This document shows, piece by piece, positions 1-12,551 of a stretch of 34,774 bases of DNA. Position numbers and translations under genes: made by a program. The stretch comes from Lichtheimia corymbifera B2541 (lineage: Eukaryota; Mucoromycota; Mucoromycetes; Mucorales; Lichtheimiaceae). Where the stretch lies: NCBI GenBank assembly GCA_000697475.1, contig JNEU01000979.1, positions 1 through 34,774 of the forward strand, given 5' to 3'. The notes under the pieces are model-generated. The model was not told the origin of the DNA and did not search any database. It saw nothing but the letters and a program-made list of their open reading frames with translations. How positions within the stretch are numbered: position 1 is the first letter of the stretch; every line of letters starts with the position of its first letter.

Positions 1-950
1 AGATGCTCTTGGTCATACTGATCAATTTTGTCTTAATAAAGAACCCATGCTTCATTTGAAAATTTCGAAAGGGAGAGCATAATGTGGGGTTTACTATGAC
101 GGCGGGAAATTGGGAAAGCGCCGGATTTATGAAAAGGTCAATTAGTATGTAGTTTCTTGGGATTCCCTATCTCGCACTTGAAACTTGGTCAGATGGTTCT
201 CTGGGACATGCTGATCAACTCCATTCATTTAAAAACCGCATGGTTCATTATGATGTTCCAATGAATCGGACGGCCCAAATTTAGGAAGGACGGAGCGCAA
301 GTAGGGTGCATAGTGCAACCCCCCCGCGGTTGTTTATCTCAAACTCCAAACTTGGTCAGCCGCTTGGGCTTCGACATGCTGATCAACTTCATTCATTTAA
401 AAACCGTATGCTTCATTGTGAGAAATAAAATGGGGGCGTCCGACGATGAATGGACAGGATGATATATAGGATGAACGGCCCATAACCTCGAGATTGCCCA
501 CCACAAACTTGAAACTTTCACACAAGGTGCTCTTGGACATTCTGATCACCTTTGTATTAATAAAGACCTCATGCTTCACTTGAAAATCTTGAATGGGAGG
601 ATGTAATGAGTGATTGACTATGAAGGACGGAAATTCCGCACCCGCCCAAATTCATGAAATGTCAGTTATTATGGATTACCATGGGATTGCCCATCTTGAA
701 CATGAAACTTGGTAAGAAGGTTCTCTGGAACATGCTGATCAACTTCATTCATTTAAAAACCGTATGCTTCATTGTGAAATTTTTGAATGCAGCACGATCT
801 AAATGTAGGAGAGATGATGGACGGACGGGAACGTCCCCGAGATTACCCATCTCCATCGTGAAACTTTGCACATATGGTGCTGTCAACCACGAAGAATAGC
901 TTTGTTCTAATAAAGACACCATGATTCATTATGACACTTTTGAATGGGAG
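1..950. repeat. Degenerate tandem repeat, about 6 units of 145-195 bp
   Basis: A diverged unit recurs across this stretch. Its core reads roughly gaaacttggt, then ggttctctgg, acatgctgatcaacttcatt, catttaaaaaccgtatgc and ttcattgtgaaa. The CTGATCAA-like core sits near 19, 211, 379, 542, 735 and 880, giving spacings of about 192, 168, 163, 193 and 145 bp. Two subtypes alternate irregularly: one has catttaaaaacc after the core (units 2, 3, 5) and the other has ttaataaagac (units 1, 4, 6). The short ORFs here are spread over frames and none is convincing. The array starts before the window edge, so its full length is unknown. It could be a satellite or the remains of a tandemly duplicated element. 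Confidence 0.7.
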
Positions 951-1347
951 CGTCTGAGGATAAATGGAGGGGAACATAAGTAGCGTGTATGGTTTATATG
1001 CTGACATATTCGTTGTTCCAGTGTTGCTCAGTCAAATCCTCTCGGATCAAGACAATGGAAAGATAGAAATGTAGGGCTCGAGTAAGAGAATCGTTTATTC
1101 AATGGAATGGGCTATTGGGTGCTAGTTTATGAACTATCAATGAAAGCGAGTTTGAAGGCGCTAGTCTTTATATTCAAGAACATCTGATGTATATAACAAT
1201 GACTATAAAGAATGTATGATATGTACTAAAAGTAGCAATGCATGCTGCGGGAAGGTGGATGTCGCAGCAAATAAACCAATTTCCTGGATCTCAGCAAGTA
1301 TAAAGCAAAGCAGCTCTTCTTTTCGTGTTCCAACACCACCGCAAACC

Positions 1348-3421
1348 ATGCTCGACATTGACAAACTTAAACAACGTCCAATCAGCGTTTTCCATATACC
1401 ACTCGAGCTTCTCAACGATTTACGACCTACCGATTACAATGCTTCGGAAACACCTTCGTCAGTTGATCTCACCGCCAACAAGCTGGAGCGACTAGAGCTT
1501 GAACAGGCAACCAAAGAACAAGAGGATGGGTCGTTGACATGTCGCACCTGCAATATCACATTTCCACCAACCGATCGACAGGAGCATCGTGCTCACTTTG
1601 CAACTGATTGGCATCGTTACAATATCAAGCGCAAGTTGACTTTAGGTCTTGAGCCTGTCAACGCGACAGACTTTGAAAATATGCTAGCAGGTACGTTTGT
1701 AGGATAAAAGTAAAACCACGTGTATAATTTATACATATGATAGATATTGCCGAAAGCATCTCTGGATCTGAAAGTGAGGAAACGGATGAGGAGGATCAAG
1801 AGCAGGAGGAGGATGATGTCAAGGATTTGGTTGCCAAACAAGCAGCACAAGCAGAAGCATCAGCAATGATTGAAGATGAACAGCAATCGAACACTGTTTT
1901 ATCATCCTTTGAGAAAAAGACACAAGCACTGGCCTGGTTCCAAGCCAATACTCTATCGCCTTCAGTACATTTTGGTATTTACCGACGACTTACCGACTCA
2001 TTGGATGGACTCAAGCAGCTACAAAACACACCAAAGTCACGTCTATGGACCATTATCATGGTGGGTGGTGGCCATTTTGCAGCGGGTGTTGTGGATGTCA
2101 ATAAGAGTATTCAGTATGGGACGCAATATGGTGGATTGGATGTCAATCAAGTCAAAATGGTGGTACACAAGACTTTTCATCGTTATACCAGTAAGTCAAT
2201 AATATAATAGGAGGATGGAAGGATAGTCTTACTCATTACTTTCATTGCTATGTAGCACGCCGCAAACAGGGTGGATCACAATCAGCCAATGATAATGCCA
2301 AAGGAGCTGCTAATTCGGCAGGTGCCATGATTCGTCGATACAATGAGCAGATGCTTCAGCAGGAGATCCGTGAATTACTATCGCAGTGGAAGGATTATAT
2401 CAATAGCAGTGAGCAAGTACTCGTACATGCACCCAGCAACAATCGCAAGATCGTCTATGGTTATGAAGGTGCCATCCTTACTCGGGACAATTCATCCACG
2501 ATTCCTTTCTCAACACGACGACCTACATTGAATGAGATACGACGAGTGTTTATTGAGATGACGACACTAAAGATCACCAAAGTGGATGTGGATGCAATTC
2601 AAGCACAACGGCAAAAGGCAGCTGAGAAACAAGAGCGTGCACGTCAGCAATTGGAGAAATCCCGATTGATGGATAACAGCAAAAAGACGGCCGAGAAGCC
2701 CAAAATGGCACCTGAAGTGGAGAAATTGATATCACTCACGAGGCAAGGCAAAGAGCAGGTGGTCTTGACGCATGTGCGCAAACACGAGGAGCTGCTTCTA
2801 CCCATAACTCGTGGAAAATTAACATCCCAACTTGTTCCTGACCAAGAAGAAATATTACGCCGGTTTCCAAGCATCTTGCATTTAGCTGCTCATGGTGGCC
2901 ATGCTGCTCTGGTTTCCCTTCTCTTGCGTGATCTCCAAGTCGACCCAACGATCGAGAATGAGCTTGGAAAGACAGCTTATGAAGTGGCAAGAGAAAAGGA
3001 TACAAGGAATGCTTTTCGACGTTGCATGCATGATATACCCGACATGTGTGATTGGCTCAACGCAGCTCGAGTCCCAAGTCCATTATCACCCGAGGCTGAG
3101 CTCGAGATCCTAGAAAGGGACAAGCAACGCAAGGAGCGTGAATTGGAACGACGTCGCATGATTGAGCAAGAACGTAGAAAACGAGATGATGAAAGGATTC
3201 AACAAGAGGAGGCAAAAGCTGCAGCATTACGACAGCAACGACAAAAGAGTAATACAACGAGTGCTACTGGTGGTAGTGCAAGGACATTAGGTGGAGGCAA
3301 CAACTTGCGGACAACGGAAATGAACATGGCCAATATGACACCCGAGGCACGTATGCGATTAGAAAGGGAAATGCGTGCTAGAGCTGCAGAAGAACGTATG
3401 AGGCGTTTGCAAGGGAAATAA
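1348..3421 (+). CDS. VMS1: Vms1/ANKZF1-type peptidyl-tRNA hydrolase of ribosome quality control
   Basis: Exons 1348-1690, 1744-2190 and 2256-3421 join in frame across GT-AG introns of 53 and 65 bp to give 651 residues. Seen: an N-terminal zinc finger (C65, C68, H83, H89); a VLRF1 (eRF1-like) domain from about 140 to 350; the loop KQGGSQ with Gln272, the position used by Vms1 for cleavage; an ankyrin-like segment near 467-527; a charged coiled coil; and a C-terminal VIM, R-x5-AA-x2-R, near residue 640, which binds Cdc48/p97 in the family. Known for the family: it releases nascent chains from tRNA on stalled 60S subunits and takes part in mitochondrial stress responses. The start at 1348 gives the usual short leader before the conserved LSVF-like motif; an in-frame ATG at 1216 would add 44 unconserved-looking residues. 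Nothing is missing, so I expect a working gene. Confidence 0.93.
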
Positions 3422-5766
3422 ACTGACTTGTCGATCAACCTCCTGTTACACATTGGTGTGCCACCTTTCTCATGAGATTTGTATACAAGGGAGAATATGG
3501 ATGAGATGATAAATAGAATATGAGGAGGCGAAAAGGGGGTGGAGAAAGAGAGAAAGAGACTGAAAGGAGTGAGATCTGGCCTGCCACCATGATTTACACG
3601 CTCTCTTTATTGTTGATATTCCCTAGGAGACTTGACTATTTTAATTGGGGAGCAAGAAGGAGAGGTTGGGTAAGAACATACTTCTTGAGTCAGGTTGAGC
3701 CGCCCGCCGGAGTTTGGGATTCCTATAGTTGCATAATTGGCCACAACAACTACTGCCAGCTCTTGACACGCTCATTGTAAATGCTTACAGTGACAACTTG
3801 AATTTTTTTAATCCAAGTCAATATCGTTGTCTATAAAATGATATGGGTCTGCAATATCATTCTTAAATAGCAGCTTTATGGGGGAGGGTGTGTGCTGGCA
3901 GATACTTGCAACAATGACAAGGAGGAGCTACAACGCCGCATTACTACGCTTGGCATTGAACAATAGCATCCATGACTACTGCTTTAGTTTAGAGCTGTTT
4001 ATCTTGGATCATGGGTAAAGTTGATATGCTCAAGGTTAATTTCTATCAAGGCTGAAAAGGACCCTATTCCTTATGTGTGCTGAGATCGTTGCCTTATAAG
4101 ATCTTTTGGTACCCTGCCGGTCGACTGACAACAATCTTCGTTGGAGCTTGGAGATGCATGCAAAGATACAACCATGTGAATGCGAAGATAATCAAAACAT
4201 CCATCTCCCACGTTCTTTGATGTAGATCCAATAGATGTCTTATATACATACGTAGGTATTGCCATTCCCATCGTTAGTGAGGATCTATTGTGATACTATA
4301 ATACAAGAAACGGTTGTAAACACCGAAATAGGAAATCATTTACATATTGGAGATAACGCTTCCTTCTGTCATGGATGATTGACGTTGCCTGTATCTCATG
4401 TAGCAAAAACTGGATTAGCTCCCCACCCCCCAAAGCCACTGTACTTGGGAATTACAAGGGTGGAAAAAGATAATAGTGATGCAAATGCATAGGTGTAACG
4501 GTCCAATTGTAGCATTCGTTAATATTACTCGCGAGGCATATACCTATATTGGTCTATGTTTGCTGCACCAACTCCGTTTAATGATTGCATCGCAGTGTTA
4601 GAAAAGAGTTTACATATCCTCACATACACGCACACATACCCATACACACGCACATACATACACCAAGGGGCTGAAAAAGGAGAGAAGAGAACAGAGATGG
4701 GCGAGACAAATGGAGAACAAGTGTACTTGTGGATTGTCTGTGTCGATTGTCTTTGTTCCTTGATTTTTTAGCAGAGTTAAAGTTTGCTTGACAGGGTAAT
4801 ATGAAGATCAGAAACGTATCTGGGGTTGCATAGAAAGCCGTTTTGCCAGCAATAGCATCTTGTGTGTGCGTATGTGTGTGTGAATATGTTAAATTGAATT
4901 GTGCAACCCCACTTTAGGCGGCGACATGAGATAACACGACACCATGGCCACAAATGTGATATGCAAACCACCACTGATGCCCAAATGGAGAATAAAAGGG
5001 CAAGTGCTCCATGTGATCCCGTCAATGAGCGGCGACCTAGAATAACAAGCTTATAATAAGGACAATCTACGCTGATGCTTGTTATCTAAGGAGATTCTGC
5101 AAAGCAGTATTGCCAACGGATGGGCTCATATTTACGTACAAGAAGAACAAAAGGGGGATGGTTGATGATGATGGGTGGTTGACGGGGAGCCAAGAGAAGT
5201 GGAAAAAGGGGAAGGAAATAGAGGAACGGCAGTATAGATCAAAACATGCACATACATACTCACACATACATATTATTGCAGAGGCTGCTGTGTTAAGGGA
5301 GGCCATTGTTGTTCTTTTTTGTATTATAGTAAAAGGAGGGGGCAAAAAGAGGGATGATTGATTGATGATGGCAGTTTTGACATGATGATCACCAAAGAAA
5401 ATGATGGATAAATTGACATTGACACAACCAGTTGTTGTACAGTAAATTGGTCCAAGCGACTAAATAAACAGCCCGCGTATGTTGTGCTTTGTGGTACTGA
5501 AAGGAAAAAAAATTGCGTTCCTTGGAATCCACCTTGTTGGTAGAAATAAGTGATTTGGCGGGAATAAAAGGAGGAAAGGTAAGCTCCTCTCATTCGACTG
5601 GAATTAGTAGTGGGATCAAAATCGTTTCACGCAATCCTCAAAGATAAAAAGTGCGGTGTGCAACCCCTTCTTCCTTTTTCTTTTTTCTCTCTCAACCCCA
5701 CCCACTCTTTGTACTCTTTTTATTGCTTATTGTTGGCACAGTACCAACGATAACACACAAAAACAT
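3422..5766. other. Intergenic, no gene recognised
   Basis: About 2.3 kb without an ORF that looks conserved or that assembles across splice sites. It holds CA-rich microsatellite stretches (about 4618-4665, 4860-4885 and 5245-5275) and purine-rich tracts. The last 120 bp before the next start codon are CT-rich (5668-5725), as is common in fungal core promoters and leaders. Small ORFs on both strands are short and low-complexity. Confidence 0.6.
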
Positions 5767-8064
5767 ATGCCACCATCAACCACATTGTCCCCGACACCAT
5801 CGTTTCATAGCATGGACGAATATATTCGGCCATCTACTACGCTCTGTGATCAAGATAAAAATGTGTTACCACCAAGCGCTCGTGAATGTCTTGTCGACTT
5901 AATACAACAAGTTGAGCATGAGAATTTGCGGCAGGTCCTGAAAATTGAGCTCAATCGATTATTGACTGACCATGAACGTATCGTGACAATGCTACAACAA
6001 CGAACACACATGCTTGAGCAAGAGAATGAGCAGCTACGAGGGCTTAACAGCGAGCATCAACGGCGATATGAGAAAGCAGTGCGCGAGATGCAATTCTTTA
6101 AAAAGAAAGCCGACTATCTTAGTAAACAGCAACAATCACCCTCCATTGCTCATTCAAGTAGCAACACGAGCAACTCAACAGCATCAAGGACGAGAAGCCA
6201 TTCTAGTGCATCTGAAACACGTAGTGAAATTTCAGCTATTTCATCGAGTGCACCACTTCCACCGGCACATGCAGCACCACCTCTTCCTCCTCCACCTCCA
6301 CCACAGCAACAACCTTTACCACCAACACCAGCATCCACATCTACTTCAGCTATCAATTATCCACTGACACCAACGAGCCCACAACCTTCAGTTGTATCAG
6401 AAAGAGAAGAATATGATTCGCTTCGACCATTGCCACATAGCAGTAGTAGTATGCCTTCACGATCGTCCTCAACATCGTCATCCAATGCGCATCACTATCA
6501 ACAATCCTTTTGGAATGCACCTCCATTGCCCTCCATGTCTTCTGTAATGTCTTCGTCTACAGCCACTTCCTCCTTGGCTGATAATGTACGACAACCACCC
6601 AATTACCCTGTGCGACATGCAGGTACCAACAGCATCTATAGCGTTGGTAGTGATGTATCATATCCCACACCACAATCATCCACTGAAGCAGCGCCTCATC
6701 CTTCTTTGCCACAACATCCCAATGGCCAACAAAAGCGATCATGGCAAAACTTGCGTCAAAACCCCTCGGTTCATTCATCCTACTCTTCTCCTTCCACCAC
6801 TACTACTGCTACAACGACTACTACTACAAGTGGTCCTGGTGGTGGTGGCCCTGTTTCCTCTGCCGCCACTTCAGTTTATTCAGTACCAATGACTCCTGTA
6901 CGATCGACCACTTCCACGAATGGTTATACTGGTTCATGCATGATTCAACAACGACGTGTTGACCCCCTCATGTTTGGTGGTTCCGATGGTCTCTGGGATA
7001 CCATTTCCAAAAGTTGTGGTAGCGATGCTACTGTTGAAAAGATCATTAGGTTAGTTACTATCCATGTGTTGCCTGGATACTTGCCCTGATTGACATTTGC
7101 TGATTGTTTTCACAAATGTATAGCAACTTTTTACGTCGTGGTGGATCACCCAACACAGCAAAACAGTCTCCTACCTGCCACGATGTCAAATATGGATATG
7201 GTATGATCCATGCTCTTATTGTCACCAAGGCCCCTGGAGCACTTGATCTTCTCCTACAGCAAGGAGCCAACCCCAATGCATTAACATTGAGTGAAGCGGA
7301 TGAGAACAAGGTAACTATTACTCATTCAAGGGGTCTTTTTGTTCTTGTTTATTGATATCTTGTCTGATAGGTCACACCGTGTTATCTTGCTGCGCGTGTC
7401 GGTTGGCTTGCCGGTTTGCAAAAAGTGGTCCAAGCTGGTGGTGATTTAATCAATGCAAGAGGTGAAGGACCCAAAAAGAAGACAGCTTTGCATACAGCTG
7501 CCGAGCATTGTCATGCTGCTGTGGTTGAATTCATTGTCGGATATACGCAAGGTGCATTGAACCACGAAGTGGATGCTCAAGGTGTGTTTTTCTTGTCTGT
7601 CCCCCTTTTTTTCTCTTGCACCTCCTTATTGACGTCAATATCTTGTGTGTGTGTGTGTGTGTGTAGGAGCCACTGCTTTACATTATGCTTGTTTATCTGG
7701 CCATACTGATCTGGTTGGCTTTTTGGTTCGATCATGTCGCATTCCACCAACACAAGGCACCAACCGTGGAGAACAACCGATTCATTGGGCTGCACGTGCA
7801 GGTCGTTTGGAAGTGGTGGCTCTTCTCATTGAGCGGTTTAATTGTGATTACAATGCCTATGTAACCAAACGTGTGCCGAGTCCATTGGATATAGCCAAAT
7901 CAGGAGGTCACAAGCGTTTGGTGGATTATCTCAAAGGATTGGGAGCATTGTCATCCAAAAAGTTGGACAAGAAACACAAGAATGACAAATCCAAGAAGGC
8001 TACCGTGGAGAATGCCCTTGCACGGAACGGCCTGTTTGCGGATGATGACGATGACCTAATCTAA
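5767..8064 (+). CDS. Coiled-coil, polyproline and ankyrin-repeat protein
   Basis: Exons 5767-7049, 7124-7310, 7371-7581 and 7667-8064 join in frame into 692 residues. The N-terminus (about 45-120) is a charged heptad-like coiled coil with many Leu, Gln and Glu. Residues about 120-400 are Ser/Thr/Pro-rich and include a polyproline run of the kind bound by SH3, WW or EVH1 domains. From about 428 onward ankyrin repeats are clear, for example KKTALHTAAEHCHAAVVEFI, GATALHYACLSGHTDLVGFL and EQPIHWAARAGRLEVVALLI. A Lys-rich, then acidic tail (ADDDDDLI) closes the protein. The layout suggests a scaffold that dimerises through the coiled coil and binds partners through polyproline and ankyrin surfaces. 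I do not recognise an orthologue with a known role. The start at 5767 is chosen because the upstream in-frame ATG (5656) lies in the CT-rich leader. Confidence 0.85.
7645..7664 (+). repeat. (GT)10 microsatellite abutting a 3' splice site
   Basis: Ten GT dinucleotides run directly into the acceptor AG (7665-7666) of the third intron of the ankyrin gene. The usual pyrimidine tract is replaced by alternating GT. Exon 4 must begin at 7667 to keep the ankyrin frame, so the acceptor assignment is firm. Confidence 0.85.
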
Positions 8065-8070
8065 AACCAT

Positions 8071-8072
<2 letters not shown>

Positions 8073-8116
<44 letters not shown>
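8073..8116 (+). repeat. (TC)22 microsatellite
   Basis: A perfect TC dinucleotide run starts 8 bp after the stop codon of the ankyrin gene, so it probably lies in the 3' UTR. It is followed by a short CAA-rich tract (about 8145-8168). Confidence 0.95.
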
Positions 8117-8120
<4 letters not shown>

Positions 8121-9420
8121 GTAGTACAACTTCTCCTACCTGCAAAAACAACAACAACAACAACAACACAATCTCGCGCGTTCATCACATTTACTCCCGT
8201 TTTATCTTTCTTCGCCTTCTTTTCTCCTCCCATTGTCGTTGACGACCATGGATCCTCCACCTCCACCTCCACAATCAATTGCGCAAGCTGCCATTTGATA
8301 TACTTGTTTAATCTGTGTACACATTTTTATTTTCTTCTCACTTTTTTCTTTCACATCCATTCATTCACATCTTGCAGCAGCAGCAACAACAATCATCACC
8401 ATTCATTCTTTCTCATGCACAATATCTCACATTCGTATATCTCCTGTTGCTTGTCACTACTCTTCTTTTTTAGCCATCATGTGTATTAAGCATTAAAAAA
8501 TCCTGATCAGCTGCTCTTGCATTCAAAACTCGCATACATACATACATACACAAAAAGGCCCCATAGTGTTGATGCACCTAATGCATATCTCCATATTGGA
8601 TGGATCGTCCCTAAGCATACATATTAATGGTAGTAGATCAATTGTATTATATCCTTTAGTGTGTGGACAACCAATAATGGCATGTGGTGCCTGAATGCAA
8701 TAACTACGTACATACGTAGAGATGATCACCTTTAATTTCATTGTATCTACTACAATTAATCTAGACTCAAAAAGGGTGCGGATGATGATGAGATCGACAA
8801 CGTGATGGCGATGCATTACATTTTTGTTGCAGATCCCCGGGTTTCAATGTTTGTTGTTGTGCAAAGGGGCGTAGATACTCTGTAAATGTTTGGATTCTTA
8901 TTCCACCAAACACAACAAAATAGGCACCACCATAGTACACGTCATTTCATAAGTGAGGGGAAATGGTCATAGCAGTGAAAGGAGGAGGAAGGGATACGAT
9001 GATGAAGAATGTTAATCAGCCACCACCCATCTGTGCGTAGATTATGTATGCGTGATTAAGGATAGCAACTAGTGGTGGTATGTAGTATGCTGAATAACAA
9101 CAACGATGGGCTCGGAATTGATTTTAAAATACGATCGGCATATTGGTGGGAAGGTAGTTACAGGATCAACATTGATTATTCTTATACATAGCCAATAACT
9201 TTATCATCCGATGGATGCATTTTGGTGTCAAACGTATTTACCATTTTAGTTGGGTTATGTGAGTGTGCGTCGGCATGTTAGTCCCTAGTTTCCGATGCTC
9301 GTGGGTGGAGTTGGATGAAGCACGCGTTTGTGTAATTAAAAGCTCGTACGCTTGTGATGAAGATGAAGATGTGTGGGTTTGCGGGTATGTGTTGTGTGCC
9401 TATGTAATAGGTCTGTGTGC
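8117..9420. other. Intergenic, no gene recognised
   Basis: Low-complexity T/C-rich sequence to about 8480, then unremarkable AT-balanced DNA with a small CATA run (8533-8552). No ORF shows recognisable domains or joins across introns. The right part serves as the upstream region of the kinase gene. Confidence 0.6.
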
Positions 9421-9575
9421 CTCTTTCTCTCTTTCCAATTCATCTCTCTTCTTTTTTCTCTCTACTACCCTCTTTATTCCATTACACACACTCTCTCTCT
9501 TTCATACACCACAGACACCCCCCTCTCTTTTCCTTTCTTTCTTTCTCTCTTTCTATCTCTCTTTCTCTTTTGATC
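9421..9575 (+). promoter_or_regulatory. Pyrimidine-rich leader upstream of the kinase gene
   Basis: About 150 bp of almost pure C/T (runs of ctttctctct and related words) end just before the kinase start codon at 9579. Such tracts mark core promoters and transcription starts of many fungal genes. No TATA box is evident. Assignment as promoter/5' UTR is inference from position and composition. Confidence 0.5.
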
Positions 9576-9578
9576 GTG

Positions 9579-12289
9579 ATGCCATTACGGGCTGTCGCCG
9601 ATCAGCTTCGATACAAGTTACGGCGACGACCTTCCACCTTTTTACATGGAAAGCAACATGGGATCGCTCCACCATCGCCACCCATCACTGAGGAATTGCC
9701 TAGTCCACGATACGCTCCTGTTTCATCGAAGCGTGCCAGTTCTCATCGCCACAGTGAGGATACCCCTGCGTCGCCACCAGCAGTGGACACAACAGCGGCA
9801 CCTACACCTCCTTTAAAGTCACCTTCTAGGAGACATCATGGACACAAGCAGCCAAAAAAAGAATATCCTCCCTCATCAGATACGCTTGTTCATGGTATTG
9901 GCGATTATCATTTCGTTGAGCAGATTGGACATGGCAAGTTTAGTAAAGTATGGTTGGCTCGACATTACAAGTCGGGTGATCAAGTCGCTATCAAGGTAGG
10001 TTAAATCCTAATTTTATAGATGATGATGATACTGATGCGATGAAACAATTAGATTATTGACAAGAGAGCCCATGAATATAGAGTCATGTCTCGATTGGTG
10101 AGAGAGGTGGCACTCATGGAAATCCTGGATCACAAGAACATCATCCACTTGTATGAAACATATGAGACAGCAGACTCCCTTTACATTGCCATGGAATATG
10201 TTCCTGGTGTCAATCTCGACGAGCATCTCAAGCAATCCAATGGCCATTTATCAGAGGAAGAAGCAAGGCATGTCTTTCGCCAATTGGTAGCTGCCGTGGA
10301 TTATTGTCATCGACATTGGGTGGTTCATCGTGATATCAAGGTATGCTATCGCACTTTTTTCTATTGTTGGGATATATTGCGGCGCGTGCGTACTTGCATT
10401 TCAAAGGAGAGGAGAGAGAGAGATAGAAAGGGAGACAAAAAGCATGTTTACTAACGACACGTGTATGCTTCTTTGTATGCTACATTAGACACCCAATGTA
10501 TTATTGATGCCGGGTGGTGAGATCCGTTTGGCCGATTTTGGATTAGGCAATCGGTACGGGCCGCATCAACGATTAAAGACCCTTTGTGGTAAGGTTTTAT
10601 TTGTTGTCACGTTCTTTAGTCGGAAATGAAAACGAGGAGAAACACTAATATGTACGTCTATGCAGGGTCCATGCTTTATTACAGTCCAGAAATCTTTACG
10701 GGTCAACGATATACTGGTCCGGAGGTGGATTGTTGGTGCTTGGGTGTCTCGCTTTTTCGGATGACTGCTGGTTTTGAACCGTTTGGTCATGCTCGTGGTA
10801 TGTTAAAAGTGTACCTATCTTACCTGATGCATATTAACCTGGGAACTTTTTAGATCAAGAACAACTAAAAAAGTATGTGGTAAGCGGGAATTATCCAATG
10901 CCAGAGAATCTCAGTCCTGGCCTCCAGGCAACCATTCGGAAATGCCTCACAGTGGATCGCCGGAAGCGTATGGGTGTACGACAAGCTCTCAAAGATGACC
11001 CTTGGTTGAATGACAATGGCCGGCTTGAAGATCTCTTTGAGCATGAAGATCACATGAGTAGTGATGATAAGGATACAACAGCAAAGTTGGAACGAGAACG
11101 TATACGGCAGCGGTACCTGAGAGATCTCGAAGAGGAAAAAAGCCGTGGGCGTCATGTCAGAAAGACGATCCTGTATCACCCTATCAGCCCATCAATTTAT
11201 TTCACTAGCCGATCTGTGCAATATACACCGTACTCAAAACGCGACCATATCGTGCAATCACAAGAGATGTTGCAGAAACAGCTGATCAAGCAAGTGCGTG
11301 GTGAATTGCAACAAGCACAATTACATCCATTATCAGCTGGCCATGATATGCAATCACCTATCCATCGACTATTACGCAAACTTAAAGTGTCGACGACTAC
11401 TAATGGCACATCCGGAACTGAGCCGACAAAACGATTGAAAAAGACCGCCTCCACACTCAGCCTTTCACAATTGTATCAGCGTGTTGCCAAGGATCAAATT
11501 ACCTATTACACGTTACAGCCAGACATATGCAAACAACAACAGCCACACGACCACGCAGGCGTGTTGAGTCTATCGCGCGAAGAAACGCTTGTACAGCTTG
11601 TGAGGTCAGCATGTGGGTTGCTAGGGATTGTGTATCGACACGACACTCCGCTGCGATTGGTGTGCGTAATGAATATGCAACGTGTCACCACGCCACAAAG
11701 TGCTTCGAATGCTTTCTATGCAGACCAACAACAGCAGCAGCAGCGTCACCAAATTAAAGCAAGCAACTCAACGCCCATGTTGAATCAACAAAACGATGCT
11801 CAGCGTAGTGGATCATTTGCAACTATGGACGGTACTACGGGTGGCAAAAGCAGCTTATTGAGTAATGCAAGTACACGGACGAGTAGTCGATGGAGCAGAG
11901 CTATCAAACGCCTATCATCACCCTTTACCCATAATCCCGATGAGACCGTCATGATGCCATGGTCACAATCCTTCCACTTTCAATCCTCGATGGCCAATAG
12001 TACCCAGTTCCGTTACCCACAACAGCAACAACAACAACATACGATGCCACAATCCTCATCCAACACTCCGCCACCACCTCCACTACAACATGCGTCATTT
12101 TCAGAACCGGATCAAGACAATGAACAGAATACTACAGCCATTTTTGCTATCGAGGCATTTGCATCATCAGAGGATGGCACGGTGGTAGGATTGCGGTTTT
12201 CTAAAATGGATGGTTCCAACAAAGTGTTCAAGTATGCCAAGGGCTGGGTCACTGGTGTTCTTGCCTATCATGTACAAGTGCCTTTGTGA
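9579..12289 (+). CDS. CAMK-like Ser/Thr protein kinase with possible C-terminal KA1-like region
   Basis: Exons 9579-9995, 10053-10340, 10489-10588, 10666-10797 and 10854-12289 join in frame to 790 residues. The kinase domain (about 110-370) has the Gly loop GHGKFSKVW, the catalytic Lys in VAIK (K139), HRD (D233), DFG (D251) and SPE in place of APE. The HRDIKTPN loop has TPN where most relatives have PEN, but the metal-binding Asn is present. The long tail is Ser/Gln-rich and includes poly-Gln. It ends in a mixed alpha/beta stretch (about 735-790, AIEAFASSEDGTVVGLRFSK) that resembles the KA1 domain of Kin1/MARK kinases. The overall layout (kinase first, KA1-like last) points to the Snf1/Kin1/MARK branch, which acts in polarity and nutrient signalling. 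The exact subfamily is not settled. The upstream in-frame ATG at 9417 is rejected because it would translate the CT-rich leader. Confidence 0.88.
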
Positions 12290-12551
12290 TGACTTTTTTT
12301 TTACCCCACCCCTCCTAACTAATTTGTATACCACATACACACACAATTTCACTTTCATTATATCCTTTGTATGTATCCTGGTTGTAATTGTAGCTCATGT
12401 TCTTTATCGTTTTGATTTTTTCTTTTATTGGATGCACAAATATACGTCGTCAGCTTACACGTAGAACTCGCTCTTATGTTTATATATGGGATTATGGGTA
12501 TAGAGAGAGAAAATGGGAATGTTATGGTGTTACAGGATACTTTTCTTTTAG
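12290..12551. other. Convergent 3' intergenic spacer
   Basis: Only 262 bp separate the stop codons of the convergent kinase and Ras-GEF-like genes. The spacer is T-rich with no ORF of note and must carry both 3' ends. Confidence 0.7.

Noticed and set aside
1216..1347. Longer N-terminus for the Vms1 gene
   Set aside because: The in-frame ATG at 1216 adds 44 residues with no family resemblance; the 1348 ATG precedes the conserved start of the protein.
6014..6962. Alternative-frame ORFs over the ankyrin gene's disordered region
   Set aside because: They are shadows of CAA/CCA-rich coding sequence, out of frame with the clear coiled coil and ankyrin repeats.
8070..8489. 139-codon ORF beginning in the TC microsatellite
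   Set aside because: Its composition is Ser/Leu/Phe/His from T/C-rich low-complexity DNA and it shows no domain.
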